NCBI GenBank assembly: GCA_948474755.1
Contig: CAOLHI010000023.1
Coordinates: forward strand, 682,001-746,000
DNA from: Ctenosaura bakeri
Taxonomy: Eukaryota; Chordata; Lepidosauria; Squamata; Iguanidae
Direction: 5' to 3'
Length of the DNA: 64,000 bases
Positions 13,201-25,312 of this stretch are shown here, piece after piece. The position numbers and the translations under genes were made by a program. The notes beneath the pieces were generated by a model. That model ran no database searches and was not told the origin of the DNA. It was given only the letters and a program-made list of their open reading frames with translations. The stretch's first letter is position 1. Each line of letters opens with the position of its first letter.

Positions 13201-13748
13201 AGCACATTTTCAGACAGATATGTTTGTCTGTTTCAGCAAAAAATGAAAGAGGGGATAAGGGAAAACAAAGGAATCAAGCTACCTCTTTGAGATTTACTGG
13301 TTTATTTTAGCACGAGTGTTCGTAGATATGGATCCACTTCTTCAGCACATCTGAAAAAGTTTGATACCCACAAAAGCTCAAGCACTGCTCATTTTCCTTT
13401 ATCCCTTCCCCACTTTCCACTTTATTCATTGTGTTGTAACAGGTGAAGAATTTGGGATGAAACCATTTACCCAAAATTAAACTAAAAGCAAAACATTCCT
13501 CCGTATCTAAGTAAGGAGTGGATGGCTCTGATGTCAGTGGAATGGTCAGTCCATTCTGGTCTGAACTTTACAGGACTAAATCCAAGAGGCTGAAGCTATT
13601 CTGAGTTACTTATTCTGGCCACTCATTTAAAGTCTGGACTAAAACCTGGAGTGAATTTACTACCACACTGACGTGAGAGCTATGTACCTCCTCTATTCTA
13701 CATTCAACTTTGTTACACACTCCAAGATGTTCTTAGGAGAAGAACAAG

Positions 13749-13948
13749 GGCCATTTATGCCCTACACTGTTAGCGCTATTATTCCACTTTCAACCTCCTG
13801 TGGAATTCTGGAATTTGTAGTTTACTGAGGCTAAAGAGCTCTCTGGCTGAGAATTCTAAAGGCCCCTCCCTAAACTGCAAACCCCAGGATTCCATAGGAT
13901 GTTGAAAGTGGAATAATAGCACTAGAACAGTGTAGGGTGGAAATGGCC
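13749..13948. mobile_element. Family A MITE, long asymmetric form (copy 4)
   Basis: This 200-bp copy has the same unpaired centre in the opposite orientation. Perfect duplication AAG lies at 13746-13748 and 13949-13951. Confidence 0.9.
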
Positions 13949-14032
13949 AAGGTCTCTAGGTCTTCCTGCTCCAACCTCACCCCCAACCCAGCAGCCGCTG
14001 GACCTCCTGCCATCTTTCCCCATAACCCCTTA

Positions 14033-14314
<282 letters not shown>

Positions 14315-14354
14315 TCACTGCTAAGCACTGACACACATTTGGCTTTATTGACAA

Positions 14355-14835
14355 CTAGCTTATTTACCTGGCATTGCCCGGGATTTTATTTTCTCATAGG
14401 TAACACTTGTTAGAAATACCTTAGGAATTAGATGCAGTTGAAATAGACAGATTTGAAATCCTGTGTCTCTAATTCGGCAAACTGTCTTGTCCAGCACCTG
14501 TAAGTTTTCTCTGTATTTTCCAATCCAATGTGTATTCAGAGTTATTAACATACAGAGGTTGGATTCCAGGGGGAATGCATTGCCCTCTTCCCTGCTGCTT
14601 AGGCCTCGTCTCCATAACAACCAACCTATTCAAGACAGATCCAGTTGACTGAGGCCCAAGAGCTCTCTGACTGAGAATCCTAAAGGCCCCTCCCAAAACT
14701 GCAAACCCCAGGATTCCATGGAATCTTCTTAGGGAGCCAGTTATATGAGCTCTTCTCACCCGACACAGCCAATCATATGAGGTCTTCTCTGCCCGACACA
14801 GACAAACAGACAAACTTTGACTTTTATATATTAGA
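14355..14835 (-). mobile_element. Helitron (nonautonomous), minus orientation
   Basis: On the minus strand it starts TCTAATATATAAAAGTC and ends with a CCCGGGCAATGCCAGGT hairpin region, then CTAG. It sits between host A and T. It contains a piece of family A (about 14651-14728). There is no Rep/helicase frame, so it depends on an autonomous partner. Confidence 0.85.
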
Positions 14836-14849
14836 TAAGTTTTGAGTGG

Positions 14850-14918
14850 CCAATGATGCACCCCATGATAGGGTCACCTTAGGTCGGAAATGACTTGAAG
14901 GCACACAACAACAACAAA
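14850..14918 (+). mobile_element. SINE 3' tail fragment
   Basis: It reads CCCCATGATAGGGTCACC...GACTTGAAGGCACACAACAAC. Confidence 0.7.
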
Positions 14919-15004
14919 TGATTTGGCAGATGGTACAGATCAGAGAAGCATTTCAGCCCTTTCCAGCATCCCCTTAAAGCCGATGGTAGAATTAGGCCTC
15001 CTAA

Positions 15005-15154
15005 GGCCATTTCCACACTAGACCGTTATAGCACTATTATCCACTTTCAACATCCTATGGAATCCTGGGGTTTGCATTTACTGCAAACCTCAGTATTCCA
15101 TAGGATGTTGAAAGTGGAATAATAGCACTATAACAGTCGAGTGCAGAAATGGCC
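15005..15154. mobile_element. Family A palindromic MITE (copy 5), short
   Basis: This 150-bp copy has lost its central loop. Duplication TAA lies at 15002-15004 and 15155-15157. Confidence 0.9.
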
Positions 15155-15263
15155 TAAGTCTGTTCAGACTATCCCTGGCTGACAATCAAATTTTCCAAGT
15201 ATACGGGGATATACCAGGAGTCCTTGGGCTGGGATGCAAAAATCACCATGAGAACAGAGCTGT

Positions 15264-15465
15264 GGCCATTTCTGCACCACACTGTTCTAGTGCTATTATT
15301 CCCCTTTCAACATCCTATGGAATCCTGGGGTTTGCAGTTCAGGGAGTTGGATCTGGAATTCTCAGCCAGAGAGCTCTTTGGCCTCAGTAAACTACAAATC
15401 CCAGAATTCCACAGGAGGTTGGAAGTAGAATAATAGCACTGTAACAGTGTAGTGCGGAAATGGCC
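15264..15465. mobile_element. Family A MITE, long asymmetric form (copy 6)
   Basis: This 202-bp copy lies only about 110 bp from copy 5. Duplication TGT lies at 15261-15263 and 15466-15468. Confidence 0.9.
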
Positions 15466-16171
15466 TGTGTCATTACAGCTATGTCTAGCAGTGCAGGATC
15501 TTGGCTGAAGAGTCTTTTGACACCTTAAAGACTAGCACATTTTGTTTGGCCCAAAGACTTCAGAGGAGTGCCAGCTGAACTATCTGTTTCACTTAAATAT
15601 TCCTGAGACAGCCCTCTTCTTCTTCCTCCTCCTCTTCCTCATGTTAAATAACAGATTTTATTTAGGAGATAGTAGATTTTTATGGTGTTGACGGGAACTG
15701 CAGTGGCTCCGGCTTTTACTTCATATTATATATCCAAGTTTCGATTTCCTGCATTGTTCTTGTGTGTGTCTTTCTTTCTAACTTCATTCATCCCCCTATG
15801 GTGGGAGGGCAAATGGGTAGGTGGGTGAGAAATGGGGCTTTCTCATTCTCTCTCAAGCTCAAAACCGAGACCAGGGTGGAAGCAACAGCAGTGAAATCAT
15901 GGATGGGGTTTCCACCTGGCTTCTGGTAATGTTTTCAGTGCAGAGCAGTGCAATGTAAATTTAAATGCCAGATTAGAATTAATGGCATTAAAGTGACTGT
16001 CCCCTTGCTATTGTAAATGTAACTAATGGATGAATTCCTGCCTTGTGGATATAGCGCTTAATGCCTGCAACGCCATGCCTCTCTTACCGCTTTTCCCAGC
16101 AGCTGCTAAGCTCTGTGAGACACAAATACAGATATTTAATGGCAAGAGAGAAGGAGTGAGGAGGTAACAGA

Positions 16172-16846
16172 GTCCATTTCTGCACCATACTCTTATAGTG
16201 CTATTATTCCACTTTCAACATCCTGTGGAATCCTGGGGGGCCCTCCCTAAACTTCAAACCCCAGGATTCCATAGGATGTTGAAAGCGGAATAATCTAGTA
16301 TATAAAAGTCAATGTTTGTCTGCACGTTTGTCTGTTTGTCTGTGTCAGGCAGGCAAAGACCTCATACGATTGGCTGTGTGGGATGAGAAGACCTCATATG
16401 ATTGGCTGGGTGTAAAGATTTTATGGAATCCTGGGGTTGGCAGTTTAGGGAGGGGCCTTTAGAATTCTCAGCCAGAGAATAGGCCAGTTGCTGTGGAGAC
16501 ATGGCCCGGTAGGAGGAAGGAGGAGAGCATTGTGTTCTCTCAGGAACCCTGCCTCTGTATGTTAACAACTCGGACTACAGACTGGATTGGGGAATATGGG
16601 GAAAAGTTATAGATACTGGAATAGGCTGATTACCATGGAGGTGAGCCCTAGCAGCAAGGAGGAGGACAGTTTATTCCTCCGGGAACCCAAGCATTCTATG
16701 TTAATAACTCTGAATATGGATTGCATTGGGAAAGTTACAGGTACTGCAGAAGACAGTTTGTTCAGTTCTTAAGAGGAAAATAAAATCCCGGGCAACACTG
16801 GGTAAATACACTATTAGCACTATACAAGTGTGATGCGGAAATGGGC
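16172..16846. mobile_element. Family A MITE (copy 7) split by a Helitron
   Basis: The left part is 16172-16293 and the right part is 16815-16846. Joining them restores the family sequence GGAATAA+TAGCACTA. The Helitron between them is therefore younger. The ends are decayed (GTCC, GGGC). Confidence 0.85.
16294..16814 (+). mobile_element. Helitron (nonautonomous) inside a family A MITE
   Basis: It starts TCTAGTATATAAAAGTC and ends ATCCCGGGCAACACTGGGT...CACTAT. The insertion lies exactly between A and T of the MITE sequence GGAATAA|TAGCAC. A captured family A segment lies at about 16417-16480. Confidence 0.88.
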
Positions 16847-17835
16847 TGAGCAATGGGAGCTGCCTCTCATTCCAGCTCTAGTTCTTTATACAAAAAGGGA
16901 AGTGAAATGAGGTCCATTCTCTAGTGAGTTGCAGCAGGGCAGGAGGCAGTCCCTGTGGCTTAGTTACCTCCCTCCCTCTCCATCCATTACCATTTAACAG
17001 TTATAGAAATGCCTTGTGTGGCTTAGCAGGGAGGTGTTTTGGATGAAGAGCAAGTGGCTAGTGAATAGCCACTTATGCCCTGTCCTAAACGAGTCATGCA
17101 CACATGTAACTTCAAGTTGTGTACATCAGTGTCACGAATAGAATTCTAGCAGCCGATATGTTTCAGCTTTCCAGTCTAAATGGAACACTGCGACACTTTT
17201 CACTTATTTTTCTATATCTGAGCCCAGCCATGGTAGGACTGAGTTTCGTGCATTTCAAAGCCTGAGGTGGAGGATCTTTAAACTGTTCGTGGTTCCGTTC
17301 CAAACATCAAGCTGAAATTACAAGAACAGAAAGGCTGCCAGTAAGTCCAGCCCCCTATCTGTATGCCATCTATGACTCTTGCATTTGTCTGAATTATCTC
17401 AGCTTAGTCAGCTATTTTGAATTTTTTGACGGCAGATGGTCAGTCAGTGAAGACTTATTTCCAGAAGTTTAGGTCATTAATCTGCATAGTGATCAGATTA
17501 AAGCTTTTAATATTTTATTTCCTCCTCTTTGTACTGGAAACGACAGAACATGCCTTCGGCTGACCCTTTCTCCTTTGATCTTTCAATGTATTCAGTGCTT
17601 ACTGACTAGAGAATCACCTTAAAAAACCTAAGAGCCCTTGAACGATGGTCCTGTTTAACACCATGTACTTAGGGGCAATGAATTCTCTTTAGGTTTCAGG
17701 ATCTAAAATTGTTCACTAAATCTGCAGCCTCCTAGCACAGGAGTGATTTTTCTCAATGTCAGTATGAAAAGGGCATAAAGTATGCTGGATAGGCAGTAGG
17801 GTTTAAGAAAATAGTCAGCCTTGGGCAGAAGGTGG

Positions 17836-18196
17836 GGCTGATTGGAAGCACAGATTGATATAAACATAAATATCATAACTATTCTTAAGTATTTGAAAGG
17901 ATGTCATATAGAGGATGGAGCAAGCCTGTTTTCTGCTGCTTCAGTGACCAGGACACGGAGCAATGGCTTCAAACTTGAGGAAAAGAGATTCCATCTAAAC
18001 ATTAGGAAGAATTTCCTTATGGTGAGTAAAGTTTGACAGTGGAATACACTGCCTGGGAATGTGTTGGAGTCTCCTTCTTTGGAGATTTTTAAAGAGAGGC
18101 TGGATGGCCATTTATCAATGTATTCCTGCATGGCAGGAGGTTGGACTTGATGGCCCCTGTGGTCTTTTCCAACTATATGATTCTATGATTCTATAA
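17836..18196 (+). mobile_element. CR1 LINE 3' end
   Basis: It encodes [17 protein letters not shown]...LEEKRFHLNIRKNFLMV and ends GATTCTATGATTCTATAA. Confidence 0.85.
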
Positions 18197-18772
18197 ACCA
18201 GTTTGACAGAATAGCATGAACATGAAGTTATTTGGATATGCACTACAAAAAAAAAAAAAAGTATTATTGGGTAGCCCTCCATATTTCAGTATGGGACATG
18301 TAGTAGTAGTTAATTAGCTCCTTTCTTGTAACCAAGGATATGAACCAGAGACCGCTAGATAAACAAAGCCAGGACTGCAGCACTGATAAAAACTACCAGC
18401 CTGAGCTGGGCTTTTTCAAGGTTTCTTGATATCTATTACTGTGGGAAAAGAATCTTTTACTTCTAATGTTTGGTTTCTGCTAATTGCCTCCAGTTTGCTC
18501 ACTGAAGTCCTGTACAAGGCATCACGCTCCTAATAAATTGTGTATTGGCACAGATACATTTGTGTGTGTGATTTCGGTTCCTGACATGTATATCCCTATT
18601 TCCATACATTTATTTCTTCATTCATTCACAACATTCCTACCCTGCCCATATTGTGAGATCTCTGAGTGCTTACAGTAAAATCAAACAAACAGTTTAAAAT
18701 GTGGAACAATAAGACAACAAAGCAACTTAAACATCCTGAAACCATATTAAACAATTTCATAATTGGAAAGAA

Positions 18773-18950
18773 ACAGCCCGTGTAGTGCAACGGTTTGAGC
18801 ATTGAGCTAGAAGTCATGAAGACTAGAGTTTGAATTCCTGCTCAGCCACAAAAACCTACTGACTATGGCTAAGTCATACTGTCTCAGCCTCAGAGGAAGG
18901 TAATGACACGCCTCCTTTGAATAAATCTTGCCCAGAAAACTTCAGAGAGG
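18773..18950 (+). mobile_element. tRNA-derived SINE (CORE-like)
   Basis: The head is GTGTAGTGCAACGGTTTGAG and the core CTGTCTCAGCCTCAGAGGAA. The tail is replaced by a Tigger-like fragment. Confidence 0.75.
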
Positions 18951-18952
18951 GG

Positions 18953-19018
18953 TTGGAGAAACTCGCAAATTATCGAGAACATGAAAGTCAAACTCACAAA
19001 TGGAGAGGGCTGACTGAA
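18953..19018 (+). mobile_element. Tigger/mariner-like element, right-end fragment
   Basis: The fragment GAAACTCGCAAATTATCGAG...GGAGAGGGCTGACTGA aligns with 44746-44800. Confidence 0.45.
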
Positions 19019-19708
19019 TTTTTAAAAGTTGATGTTAAAACTACGTAAAGCCAGATATGCAAACACATTGGATGAAGTCAATAGGTCCCAAAGTACTCCA
19101 AATTCAAGCCACTGGAATGCAGAAGACAGAAATAAAGGGAAAACACTGCTGCTTCCAGTAATGTACTCAAGTGATGGGTGTCATAATGAAAAAGGCATAG
19201 TGATGGGTGTCATAATGAAAAAGGCATGGTTCCCCACTGCATCTCTTATATTAAGGGACTGGAGGTCCTTGCCATTTGTCAGCTAATTCTGGGTTCTCTC
19301 TGGGATTCTCCTTATCAACTTCTGGTCACTCAACTTATGATAGTGATTAAATCAGACAGATTGTCCTATTTAGAAAGCCAGCCATGGTTAAACATAGCAG
19401 CAGCCACAGTCAAGGTTCCCATAAGCTTATCAGTTAATTATCATTCTTGTTTCAGCAGTCCAGGTCAGTAATAAATTCAGAGTGTCAGTTCAAGGGAGTA
19501 TCCAGCAGCAGAGTCAGCACACAAAGTGAAGGTCAAGGGTTTTTTTAGGAACACAATCCAAGGATCAAAAGCAGAAGGTGTTGCTTCCACCAGAAATGGA
19601 AAACAACAGACAATGGACTTCTCCCCACTCCATTTTTGCTATTTATTGGCCAGCAGCCTCCCCAACTATTTGCCTAATTAATGCATCTTATTTATATAAA
19701 TATTCTGA

Positions 19709-19887
19709 GGCCATTTCCACACGAGCCTGTTATAGCACGATGATTCCACTTTCAACCTCCTATGGAATCCTGGGGTTTGCAATTTCAGGAGGGGCCGGTA
19801 GCCCCTCCCGAAACTGCAAACCCCAGGATTCCATAGGAGGTTGAAAGTGGAATCATCACGCTATAACAGGCTCGTGCGGAAATGGCC
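19709..19887. mobile_element. Family A palindromic MITE (copy 8), near-perfect hairpin
   Basis: Duplication TGA lies at 19706-19708 and 19888-19890. Both arms share private changes (CACGAGCC paired with GGCTCGTG), so pairing is preserved. Confidence 0.92.
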
Positions 19888-20546
19888 TGAATCTCATGAT
19901 CTCTCCCTTTCTCATCTACACTGGGCTGCAGTAGGTATTGCCCTGTTCATGTCTGCATGTTGTGGCTGTTGGGAGGGAGGATCCAGTCTGTGTTTGCACC
20001 TGGGTTCTGGGACTGGGGCATGATACAGGCCAAGTTAAACATCAATACTGCACTTAAATATTTTCAAGTCTGAGGACTTGGTCTCTCAGTTTGCCAGTCC
20101 AGCATTCAAACTGGTTCTCAAACCTTCTTTGATTCAGACTAAAACCGAAGTCAGATTTGCTGCTGCCCCGACACCACAACAATCAGCTACCACTGCTTCC
20201 TAGGCCTCCTACACATGCCACTGAAAATATCTAGCTCAAACAGGAACTTTCTCAAGTTGTGGCTCAAGTTTGGGAAACATTCCTCTGTACTCTCACTAAG
20301 TAGGTTACATTCTCCACACTTGAACTTAGATCTCTCTGTTTGATTTCTATTCAGCAGCCTCAAGGCTCTCCTTCACTAGTACTGGAGTGCAGTTAATGTG
20401 CTTAAGTTCTTCATGCAGAAAGGGACATCTCCACAATACTCATAGAACGTTTTAGCTGCTTGAACACATTCATCAAGATGACTTGCCATGAGATGCTCAG
20501 GACGTGGCAGCGACTTGGTACTGCTCTGACTACCCAAGCCACAGAA

Positions 20547-20963
20547 TCATCCTAGCCTTGGAGAGGAAATAACTTCTTTTTTTTTCTTGGTAGACAGGAG
20601 CCTATAATGCTCATTTGTCCATTCCTTCAAATCAGTGAGCCATTCTGAGGATGACTTCTTGTCCAACAGCTTGGCAGGAACACAGGGGAAAGGACTGTAC
20701 TTCCAGCTTTCTTGTCCTTTTAAACTAATGAAGGTAAAACACAGCCGCTTGCCAAGAAAGGATGAGAGCAGTTTGGTAATGTCGTCCTGCCTCCTAAACC
20801 TCAACAAAATGTGTGCCTTTTCATGGGCTTTTCCTCTCATTATCCTGATTGTTGAGCTTGAGAGGCCCTGATCCAGCACAAAGAACATCCATTGGACCCT
20901 CTGAAATTGATTTATATCACTGAAAGAACCATTAATCCACTTCAGTTGAATAATATACGGCTG
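20547..20963 (-). CDS. Unrecognised 138-codon open frame, possible exon or pseudogene
   Basis: The minus-strand frame is open from an in-frame TAG at 20966-20964 to a stop at 20549-20547. It begins QPYIIQLKWINGSFSD and runs through QRVQWMFFVLDQG, KAHILLRFRRQDD, SFLGKRLCFTFISLKG and SEWLTDLKEWTNEHY. Composition looks protein-like (balanced Trp, Phe and charged residues), unlike the translated repeats around it. The in-frame TAG is preceded by a pyrimidine-rich stretch and so could be a splice acceptor, making this a terminal exon. I do not recognise the family. The KAHILLRF stretch faintly recalls an RNP1-like motif, but that is weak. It could be a real nested exon, a decayed gene fragment, or part of an unknown transposon. 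Confidence 0.35.
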   Translation of the reverse strand, partial: QPYIIQLKWINGSFSDINQFQRVQWMFFVLDQGLSSSTIRIMRGKAHEKAHILLRFRRQDDITKLLSSFLGKRLCFTFISLKGQESWKYSPFPCVPAKLLDKKSSSEWLTDLKEWTNEHYRLLSTKKKKEVISSPRLG

Positions 20964-21491
20964 CTACCAAAAGACAACAGACCATTGTGTCTCTGAATTC
21001 TGCTCTTTTGACCAAGTATGTTTGGAACACCCATTTATTCTAGCACATAGCACCCATTTTCAGAGCTTGAGAGTTGGGGGGGAAAAACCCCTATTTTGTT
21101 GAGTACAACTCCCAGAATTCTCCAGCAAGTCATGCTAGCTCAGAGATGTAGCCCAGGAAGCCAAATCTATGTTAATTTCATGGGCTTCCAATTTGCTTCT
21201 GGGCTCAGTTCAAGGGAGTGGTCCTTTCTTCTAAATCCCTACAAATTTGGTCTCTGGGTCAACTCTGTTGTTAGACATAGTAAAGCAACCATCTCAGGTA
21301 GCAGTTTCTGGGGAATAAAAGTTTCTCCTGAGCCTGCTGGTCATTATCCAGTCTTGGTAGGTGCGGATGTTTGTTCTATACATCCCTTCCTGCGCTCTCT
21401 AAATTGGCCTGATCCCCTCGGGTACGGTGAAGGATCAAGTCTAATTGCCAGTACTGAAGTATGTTTCGGCTGACACTCCAATTAGTTTCTG

Positions 21492-22252
21492 ATGTGGAGA
21501 GACATCCCTTTGGCTTTTGCCTTTGGCAGAAAAATGTCCTCAACCAACCCTATTTGGAGCCAGTATGGTGCAGTGGATGAGGATTCTAGGAAACCTAGGT
21601 TCAAATCCAGAATGAAGATGCGCAACCCTAATTCAGGGAGACTGCCTACCAACACATTAACTTATCCACACACTGAAGCCAGTGGGAGAGGCTCTCTGTC
21701 CAACGGCAGTGTCTGCCTCCATGTGATAGATAATGATGCTGTGATTGAGGTGCAACTGATTGTGCAGGCAGCCGAGCCAGTGAGTGAGCAAGTCAACCTG
21801 CAAACATCCCCTGCATTGGAAGGTCAAACAGAGACTGAGTTGCCCCAGCCAGCTCATGATGGAAAGGGAATCAGCAGTGATGCAGAGGAATTGCAGCCAG
21901 CTATGTCCATCAACCCTCAATCTCGCAGAAGGCTGAAATGGGCTGCTCAGAGGGAGGCTGCTTGGACTAGGCTGAGGAAACAATAATGAGGACCACCTGC
22001 TCACAGGGGCTATTTAAGTCTGCTGGTGTGGCTGCTCCTTGCTTGCAGCAAATTATTAGCAAGCCCTAACAACCATTGTGTCTCCTTCTCCCTGAAACCT
22101 TCTGGATGGATCTCTGCCTCCTTTGGACTGGACCTAGACCTGGCTAGGCTTGTGTTTTCCTGGTGTTTGGTATATTCAGACTCTCCCTGAAAGTATTCCT
22201 GACTTCTCTCCTCCCTTGCTGGCTATGGCCCGGCAGGAAGAGATTCCTGACA
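21492..22252 (+). mobile_element. Possible LTR-retrotransposon remnant with short gag-like/leader frame
   Basis: A plus-strand frame at 21492-21986 ends SRRRLKWAAQREAAWTRLRKQ. It is followed by a TATTTAAG box (about 22011), a CT-rich leader and a terminal CCTGACA at 22252. This arrangement resembles LTRs I associate with lizard Gypsy/ERV elements (inference). A tRNA-like SINE head (about 21555-21610) lies in the upstream part of the frame, so its first third is not genuine coding sequence. The ten bases TGACACTCCA occur on both sides, at 21471-21480 and 22248-22257. No matching 5' LTR start is clear, so boundaries are uncertain. Confidence 0.35.
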
Positions 22253-22408
22253 CTCCAGTATTAGTAAGGTGGTAAATCCACACTATTTTAGTCTAAACTT
22301 TAAAGAAGTTATGCAGAGAGCTGAACCTTACCACCAGTTAGGCTGAGTACTATGACACTAGCTTTACATGGTGGTGAGATGTTATAGTCCTGTGAAGCAA
22401 GAGACTAT

Positions 22409-22586
22409 GGCCATTTCCGCACTAGCCTGTTTTAGTGCGATGATTCCACTTTCACATCCTCTGGAACCTGGGGTTTGCAGTTTTGGGAGGGGCCAGTTGG
22501 CCCCTCCCAAAACTGCAAACCCCAGGATTCCAGAGGATGTTGAAAGTGGAATCATCGCGCTCTAACAAGCTAGTGCGGAAATGGCC
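22409..22586. mobile_element. Family A palindromic MITE (copy 9)
   Basis: It belongs to the CTAGCCTG subfamily. Duplication TAT lies at 22406-22408 and 22587-22589. Confidence 0.92.
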
Positions 22587-22871
22587 TATGCTGACAATAG
22601 CACTGCTGCTGATAGGATCTCCCACATCAGGCAGGTTTTTGATAAAGAGCCAGCCTAAATGTGCCACAAACCTACTGAGCAGCAGCAATAGAGTGTGTGG
22701 GGTGATGACACTGTCAGAGGACTTCTCAGACACTCCAAAATGAAGAAAGAAATAGTGCTGGAACATGAGACTTCCATGTCAGAAGACACTTGACCAGCTA
22801 CTAGGGAAGAGCAGAGGACAAATATGAGTAGCCTGTGTCTAATGATGCAACTGGACTCAAGCCTTAAGCTG

Positions 22872-23492
22872 CTGGAAGAGACCGTAGAGGCCACCAAGTC
22901 CAACCCTCTACCATGCAGGAATATACCATCAAAGCATTCCTAACAGATGGCCATCCAGTCTCTGTTTAAAAACATCCAAACAGGAGACCCCACCACACTC
23001 GGGGGCAGTGTAATTTCACTGTTTAACTCCTCTTACTGGCAGCAGATTCTTCCTAATGTTTAGATGGAATCTCTTTTCCTGAAGTTTGAAGCCATGGCTC
23101 CATATCCTAGTCTCTGGAGCAGCAGAAAACAGGTTTGCTCCATACGACATCCCTTCAAATATTTAAACATAGCTATCATGTCGCCTTCTCTTCTCCAGGC
23201 TAAGCATACCCAGCTCCCTAAGCCACTCCTCGTAGGGCACAGTTTCCAGGTCTTGTACCATTTTGGTTGCCCTCCTGTGGATACATTCGAGCTTGTCAAT
23301 GTCCTTCCTGAACTGTGGTGCCCAGAACAGGACACAGCATTCCAGGTGGGGTCTAACCAAAGCATGATAGAGTTATACTATCACTTTCCCTGACCTAGAT
23401 ACTATACTCTCCTATTGATGCAGCCCAGAATCACATTGGCTTTTTTAGCTGCTGCATCACACTGCTGACTCATGTTCAGCTTCTGATGTACT
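22872..23492 (-). mobile_element. CR1 LINE, joined to linker and family B
   Basis: The minus strand reads [36 protein letters not shown] with frameshifts. The sequence passes without a break into the linker at 23493. Confidence 0.85.
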
Positions 23493-23634
23493 GAAATTCT
23501 TCAAACCTCTCTTTGAATGCCCATTTCCTTTTGGAACTCTTTCCTACCCCCCTACCCCCATTTTAAACCCTTAAATAATCTGGCCGTACCATTGCTCAGC
23601 ACTAACTCCAGAACAATTGCAAACAAGTTATAAA

Positions 23635-23867
23635 GGCCTTTCACACTACACACTTATAATGCTATAATTCTGCTTTAACTGCTATGGCAACATCCTATGG
23701 AATCCTGGGGTTTGTAGTTTAGTGAGGTGCCACTACAGGTCTCTAAGTGAGAATTCTAAACACTCCTCCTTAAACTGCTAATCCCAGGATTCCATAGAAT
23801 GCAGCCCTGGCAGTTAAAATAGAATCACAGTGGTATAATCATGTAATGTGAAAGCCCCTAACCTAGA
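23635..23867. mobile_element. Family B palindromic element joined to CR1
   Basis: It has AAGGCCTTTCACACTACAC and GTAATGTGAAAGCCCC ends. A linker at about 23493-23634 connects it to the CR1 on its left. A second small CR1 piece abuts on the right. Confidence 0.72.
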
Positions 23868-23915
23868 CACTATACTCCTGTTGATGCAGTCCAGAATTGC
23901 TCTGGCTTTGAAAGG
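23868..23915 (-). mobile_element. CR1 LINE fragment abutting family B
   Basis: The segment ACCTAGACACTATACTCCTG...CCAGAATTGCTCTGGC repeats a part already present at 23390-23440. It is therefore a second piece. Confidence 0.6.
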
Positions 23916-24587
23916 AAAGTCCAAAGCTGCACAATCTGTAGGAAGCTACAACCCTGAGTGCAAAACCTTAGCAGGGCTGTTAGTAACTGGGTATCTTGGC
24001 GGTCTCTCATTTGTAGAGTCACCATAAGTCAAAGCCAGCTTGAGGGCAAGTAACAAGAAGTCCTGCTGGAACTGAAGTTTGAACTAAAGCCCAGAGCAGA
24101 GTCACCACCCCACTGATATTGGAACCACCAGATACCACTGCCTCTATCTGTGGAAAAGAGGGAAAGTGGATGAAAAAATAGTACTGTAATCTTTGTTCCC
24201 ATTTTTCAGCATTATAGCCCTAATTGAATTGATTTTTCACTCCATTAATAGGCTCCCCAGATACTTCTGCATTAATGGCTATATTTATTTTACCTTCTTT
24301 TCCATAAGCAAGTATGTACCATAATGATAACTTATGGATTCAAATAGGGAAATAAGAGATTTCTTGAAAGAAGAAAGAATTATTGTGTACTTATGGGTGA
24401 ATCAGCAAGGGATTCGGGTTTCTGTGTGTGATTTCTTGGAAATCAACAGCTCTTTTTCTAATCTCCTCAGGCGGCAGTCCAACCACAGGGACTGAATGCA
24501 TGGAGGCTTCCCTTATTTCCACAGAAATCTCCATGGGCAAAATTTAGTGCCAGGGGTGTTTCCAGATTGAGCACTTCCTTTATCATA

Positions 24588-24950
24588 AAATCATAGAATC
24601 ATAGAAATGTAGAGTTGGAAGAGACCACAGGGGCCATCCAGTCCAACCCCCCTGCCATGCAGGAACACCCTCAAAGCACTCCCGACAGATAACCATCCAG
24701 CCTCTGCTTAAAAACCTCCAAGGAAGGAGACCCCACTACACTCCGAGGCAGCATATTCCACTGCTGGACAGCCCTGACCATCAGGAAGTTCTTCCTGAGG
24801 TTCATGTAGAATCTCCTTTCCTGCAGCTTGAATCCATTGCTCCTTTTCCTGGTCTCTGGAGCAGCAGAAAACAAGCCCGCTCCTTCCTCTACATGGCATC
24901 CCTTCAAATATTTAAACATGGCTATCATGTCCGCTCTTAACCTTCTCTTC
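24588..24950 (-). mobile_element. CR1 LINE 3' end
   Basis: It begins with the ATAGAATCATAG tail. It has an open frame (24928-24671) with KGCHVEEGAGLFSAAPETR and [28 protein letters not shown]. It looks younger than most copies. Confidence 0.9.
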
Positions 24951-25312
24951 TGCAGACTTTTGCAGACAGCTTTACTCTAGTCCGTAGCATATTTTCCAGG
25001 AGTTTGCTGACTGAGACAAAGTGGTCGTGGTTGCTGGGGAATTCTGGGAGTTCTAGTCCAAAAATGTAAATTTTCTATGTTCTAGTAATCTCTCACACAT
25101 TTGTCCCTACACCAACTTGTCCTGAAAATTTGGACCAGCTGGAGTTAATAGCCCAGTAAAGCTGTTGCCGTCAACTCTTGCCATAGCTGGCATGAGCTGA
25201 GGGAATGATGAGCAATCTATTATTTTAGGACACTTTTCACTGAGTTTTCTGAAATGGTTGAATATTCTTTACATCTCAACTACCTCTTCACTTCCACACC
25301 AGTTTAACATTG

